In this document: positions 5,948 through 7,016 of the stretch, piece by piece
Layout of the letters: each line of letters opens with the position of its first letter
Position numbering within the stretch: position 1 is the first letter of the stretch
From: Clostridiales bacterium
GTDB lineage: Bacteria > Bacillota > Clostridia > Oscillospirales > Butyricicoccaceae
NCBI GenBank assembly: GCA_019420045.1
Contig: JAHZHY010000217.1
Location: 1-7,016, forward strand
Direction: 5' to 3'
DNA: 7,016 nucleotides
Translations under genes and position numbers: made by a program
The notes under the pieces: generated by a model
What the model saw: only the letters and a program-made list of their open reading frames with translations
What the model was told of the DNA's origin: nothing
The model's database searches: none

Positions 5948-5950
5948 GCC

Positions 5951-5984
5951 GAAAAAAGCCTCCCTATTCGGGAGGCTTTTTTTC
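5951..5984. terminator. Intrinsic terminator after the DUF4438 gene
   Basis: A 13-bp stem (5952-5964 with 5970-5982) of the GCCTCCC/GGGAGGC type has a six-A left base and a seven-T right base, with loop TATTC. The core stem sequence is the same as in the U1-U3 terminators, though the flanking loop motif of those units is absent. Confidence 0.9.
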
Positions 5985-5998
5985 GCCATTGGCGGCGT

Positions 5999-6084
5999 GT
6001 TATTTCGGCATAAAGCCGAAATAACTTGCAAATCGGTAGGTGACGCCGCCGTTAGCGCTCGGGGAAAAACTAAGTTTTTCCCCG
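5999..6084. repeat. Two further hairpins downstream of the DUF4438 terminator
   Basis: The first has an 11-bp stem (5999-6009 with 6015-6025, loop ATAAA). The second is a perfect 12-bp stem around a single central base (6060-6071 with 6073-6084), built of CGGGGAAAAACT and its complement, so it has A- and T-runs on both sides and could terminate in either direction. Neither follows the 6-3-6 palindrome geometry. No coding potential is apparent here. Confidence 0.65.
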
Positions 6085-6324
6085 ACCTTTTTCGCGCCCC
6101 AGGCGGGGCGGCGTGTCGCCGCCAAGTGCCACAGAAAAGGCTGGTTCGATGCCGCAGGGCAAAGAAAGTATGGCTGTCCCGACACGGGACTTTTTCCCCG
6201 ACCTTTTTCGCGCCCCGGGCGGGGCGGCGTGTCGCCGCTGCCGTTCCTGTCTTTGCCTTGGCCGGTTGGATGCGGGGCAGCAAAAAAGTATGGCTGTCCG
6301 GGCACCGGAGCGGAGGCGCTCCGC
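6075..6324 (+). repeat. Tandem repeat of about 116 bp carrying family palindromes (U5/U6)
   Basis: Two units, 6075-6190 and 6191-6310, begin with a 48-nt block (6075-6122 and 6191-6238) that differs at one base. Each contains GCGGCGTGTCGCCGC (6108-6122; 6224-6238) and ends in AAAGTATGGCTG plus a palindrome: GTCCCGACACGGGAC (6176-6190) or GTCCGGGCACCGGAG (6296-6310). GCGGAGGCGCTCCGC (6310-6324) overlaps the last by one base. The middle parts of the units have diverged; the second carries an 18-nt module also found in U4. It ends 6 nt before the lipoprotein stop codon, so the 5926-6330 gap is wholly terminator and repeat. Confidence 0.8.
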
Positions 6325-6330
6325 CTGCCG

Positions 6331-6870
6331 TTAATAGATTGCCTCGAGCTGCATCAAATCCAGAAGGGCGTAATAGGCATCGGGCTGAGCGGTCCAGTAG
6401 GTTTCCCAGTTTTGGGAGACACCATGGGAGCCGATACGGTTCCACACCCACACCCGGGCACAGTCGGGGCCCCAGGTGGCAATCTCGATAAAATGCCAGG
6501 GGGTGTCGATCTCCACATAGGCTTCCGGGCCTTTCATGGCCCGGTCCACATCCTTACCCACCCAGTCACCCCAAGAGGGGGCGGCATAGGTCAGGCCCTC
6601 CACATAGGAGCGAACCAGGGCGAACTGCTCTTCGGTCATCTCCCGGCTGTTCAGGTGCAGGCCGTGGCCGGTGCCCCCGTAGGGCTCCAGCCGCACCAGG
6701 TCCTGGTCCAGGTCCACCTGGGCCATGGCTTCGGTGACCCGCTTTTCCCGGGTTTCTTTTTCTTCCTGGGTGAGAGGGGGCGTTTCTTCCTCCTCCCTCT
6801 GGCAGCCCATGGGGAAGAGAAGCAGAAGAGCCAAAAGGAGAAGTGTCCATCTGGGATGTGTTCCTTTCAT
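6331..6870 (-). CDS. Small putative lipoprotein, function unknown
   Basis: 179-aa exported protein with a lipoprotein-type signal: MKGTHPRW, a Leu-rich core (10-19) and FPMGC with Cys23 as the likely lipidated residue. The -3 and -2 residues are Pro and Met, an atypical lipobox. Residues 24-50 are Glu/Lys-rich and probably a flexible or helical spacer. The rest is a soluble domain rich in Trp and Tyr (W100/W103 region, PWHF, WGPDCARVWVWNR, WETYW), with a second Cys in GPDC. No family recognised. The start at 6870 is chosen over an ATG 18 nt upstream because GGAGGAGGG lies 7 nt before it. It is convergent with DUF4438 and separated from it by the tandem repeat. Confident as a gene, unknown in role. 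Confidence 0.8.
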   Translation of the reverse strand: MKGTHPRWTLLLLALLLLFPMGCQREEEETPPLTQEEKETREKRVTEAMAQVDLDQDLVRLEPYGGTGHGLHLNSREMTEEQFALVRSYVEGLTYAAPSWGDWVGKDVDRAMKGPEAYVEIDTPWHFIEIATWGPDCARVWVWNRIGSHGVSQNWETYWTAQPDAYYALLDLMQLEAIY

Positions 6871-6902
6871 CGTCGATCCCTCCTCCATTTTGATTTAATA
6901 TG

Positions 6903-6931
6903 ATAATAACATAAAGTAAAGAGAAACGCAA
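6903..6931 (-). promoter_or_regulatory. Candidate promoter for the lipoprotein gene
   Basis: On the minus strand, TTGCGT (6926-6931), a 17-nt spacer and TATTAT (6903-6908) with an extended -10 TG. The surrounding 6889-6957 is strikingly AT-rich for this window, as expected of a promoter region. Confidence 0.55.
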
Positions 6932-6957
6932 CAAAAATTTCATAATTTTTCCGTTGT

Positions 6958-7016
6958 ATGCCGTGGGGCAAAGACCAGCGGTCCGGTGGTCCGGTGCAGC
7001 AGAACCGGTCCAACTG
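6958..7016. other. Right edge, no supported gene
   Basis: GC content rises again here. There is a short direct repeat, GTCCGGTG twice in tandem (6981-6996). An ATG at 6958 opens a plus-strand frame to the edge (MPWGKDQRSGG...) but lacks a Shine-Dalgarno site. A minus-strand frame enters from the edge and stops at 6940-6942. Either could be the end of a neighbouring gene, and neither can be supported. Confidence 0.3.

Noticed and set aside
5946..6903. Long frames across the terminator, tandem repeat and lipoprotein region
   Set aside because: They start in a terminator and translate hairpin repeats into Arg/Pro-rich sequence; the repeats explain the open frames.

Overview
The window is GC-rich DNA from a low-copy, gene-dense bacterial chromosome. 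Purine-rich Shine-Dalgarno sites, a dipicolinate synthase subunit A homologue, a SleB-type cell-wall hydrolase and a split two-gene chromate-transporter pair suggest an anaerobic, spore-forming lineage of Bacillota (class Clostridia, plausibly an Oscillospiraceae-like gut bacterium). The taxon is inference from gene content and style. There is no marker gene here to settle it.

Layout: SleB-like hydrolase (+, 9-656); repeat unit U1; small membrane protein (+, 940-1383); repeat unit U2; chromate-transporter pair with a 4-bp overlap (+, 1693-2828); composite repeat U3; short-chain dehydrogenase (-, 3211-3918); repeat unit U4 in the divergent gap; truncated dpaA-like gene (+, 4264-5022); DUF4438-family protein (+, 5068-5925); hairpin cluster and tandem repeat U5/U6; short lipoprotein (-, 6331-6870); AT-rich promoter region and the window edge. 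Apart from the chromate pair these are separate transcription units. Most end in strong intrinsic terminators and several have a plausible sigma-A-type promoter of their own. No shared pathway is evident.

The most striking content is between the genes. Every gap of more than about 180 bp is filled with related mosaic repeats. These are bounded by 15-nt palindromes of fixed geometry (6-bp arm, 3-nt loop, 6-bp arm) but interchangeable arm sequence (GCAGCG, GCCCAG, GTCCCG, GTCCGG, GCGGAG, GCGGCG). Each is usually preceded on its inner side by a tag close to AGTATGGST. At least 15 such hairpins are visible, usually as inverted pairs, and four sit on or within 10 nt of a stop codon. Four units (U1 inverted; U2, U3, U4 direct) also share an interior: a conserved loop close to GGCCAGGATTGCA closed by a stem whose sequence changes with pairing kept, followed by a second variable hairpin in the same place. 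This looks like a REP/BIME-like or MITE-like family with RNA-type covariation. I do not recognise it as a named family.
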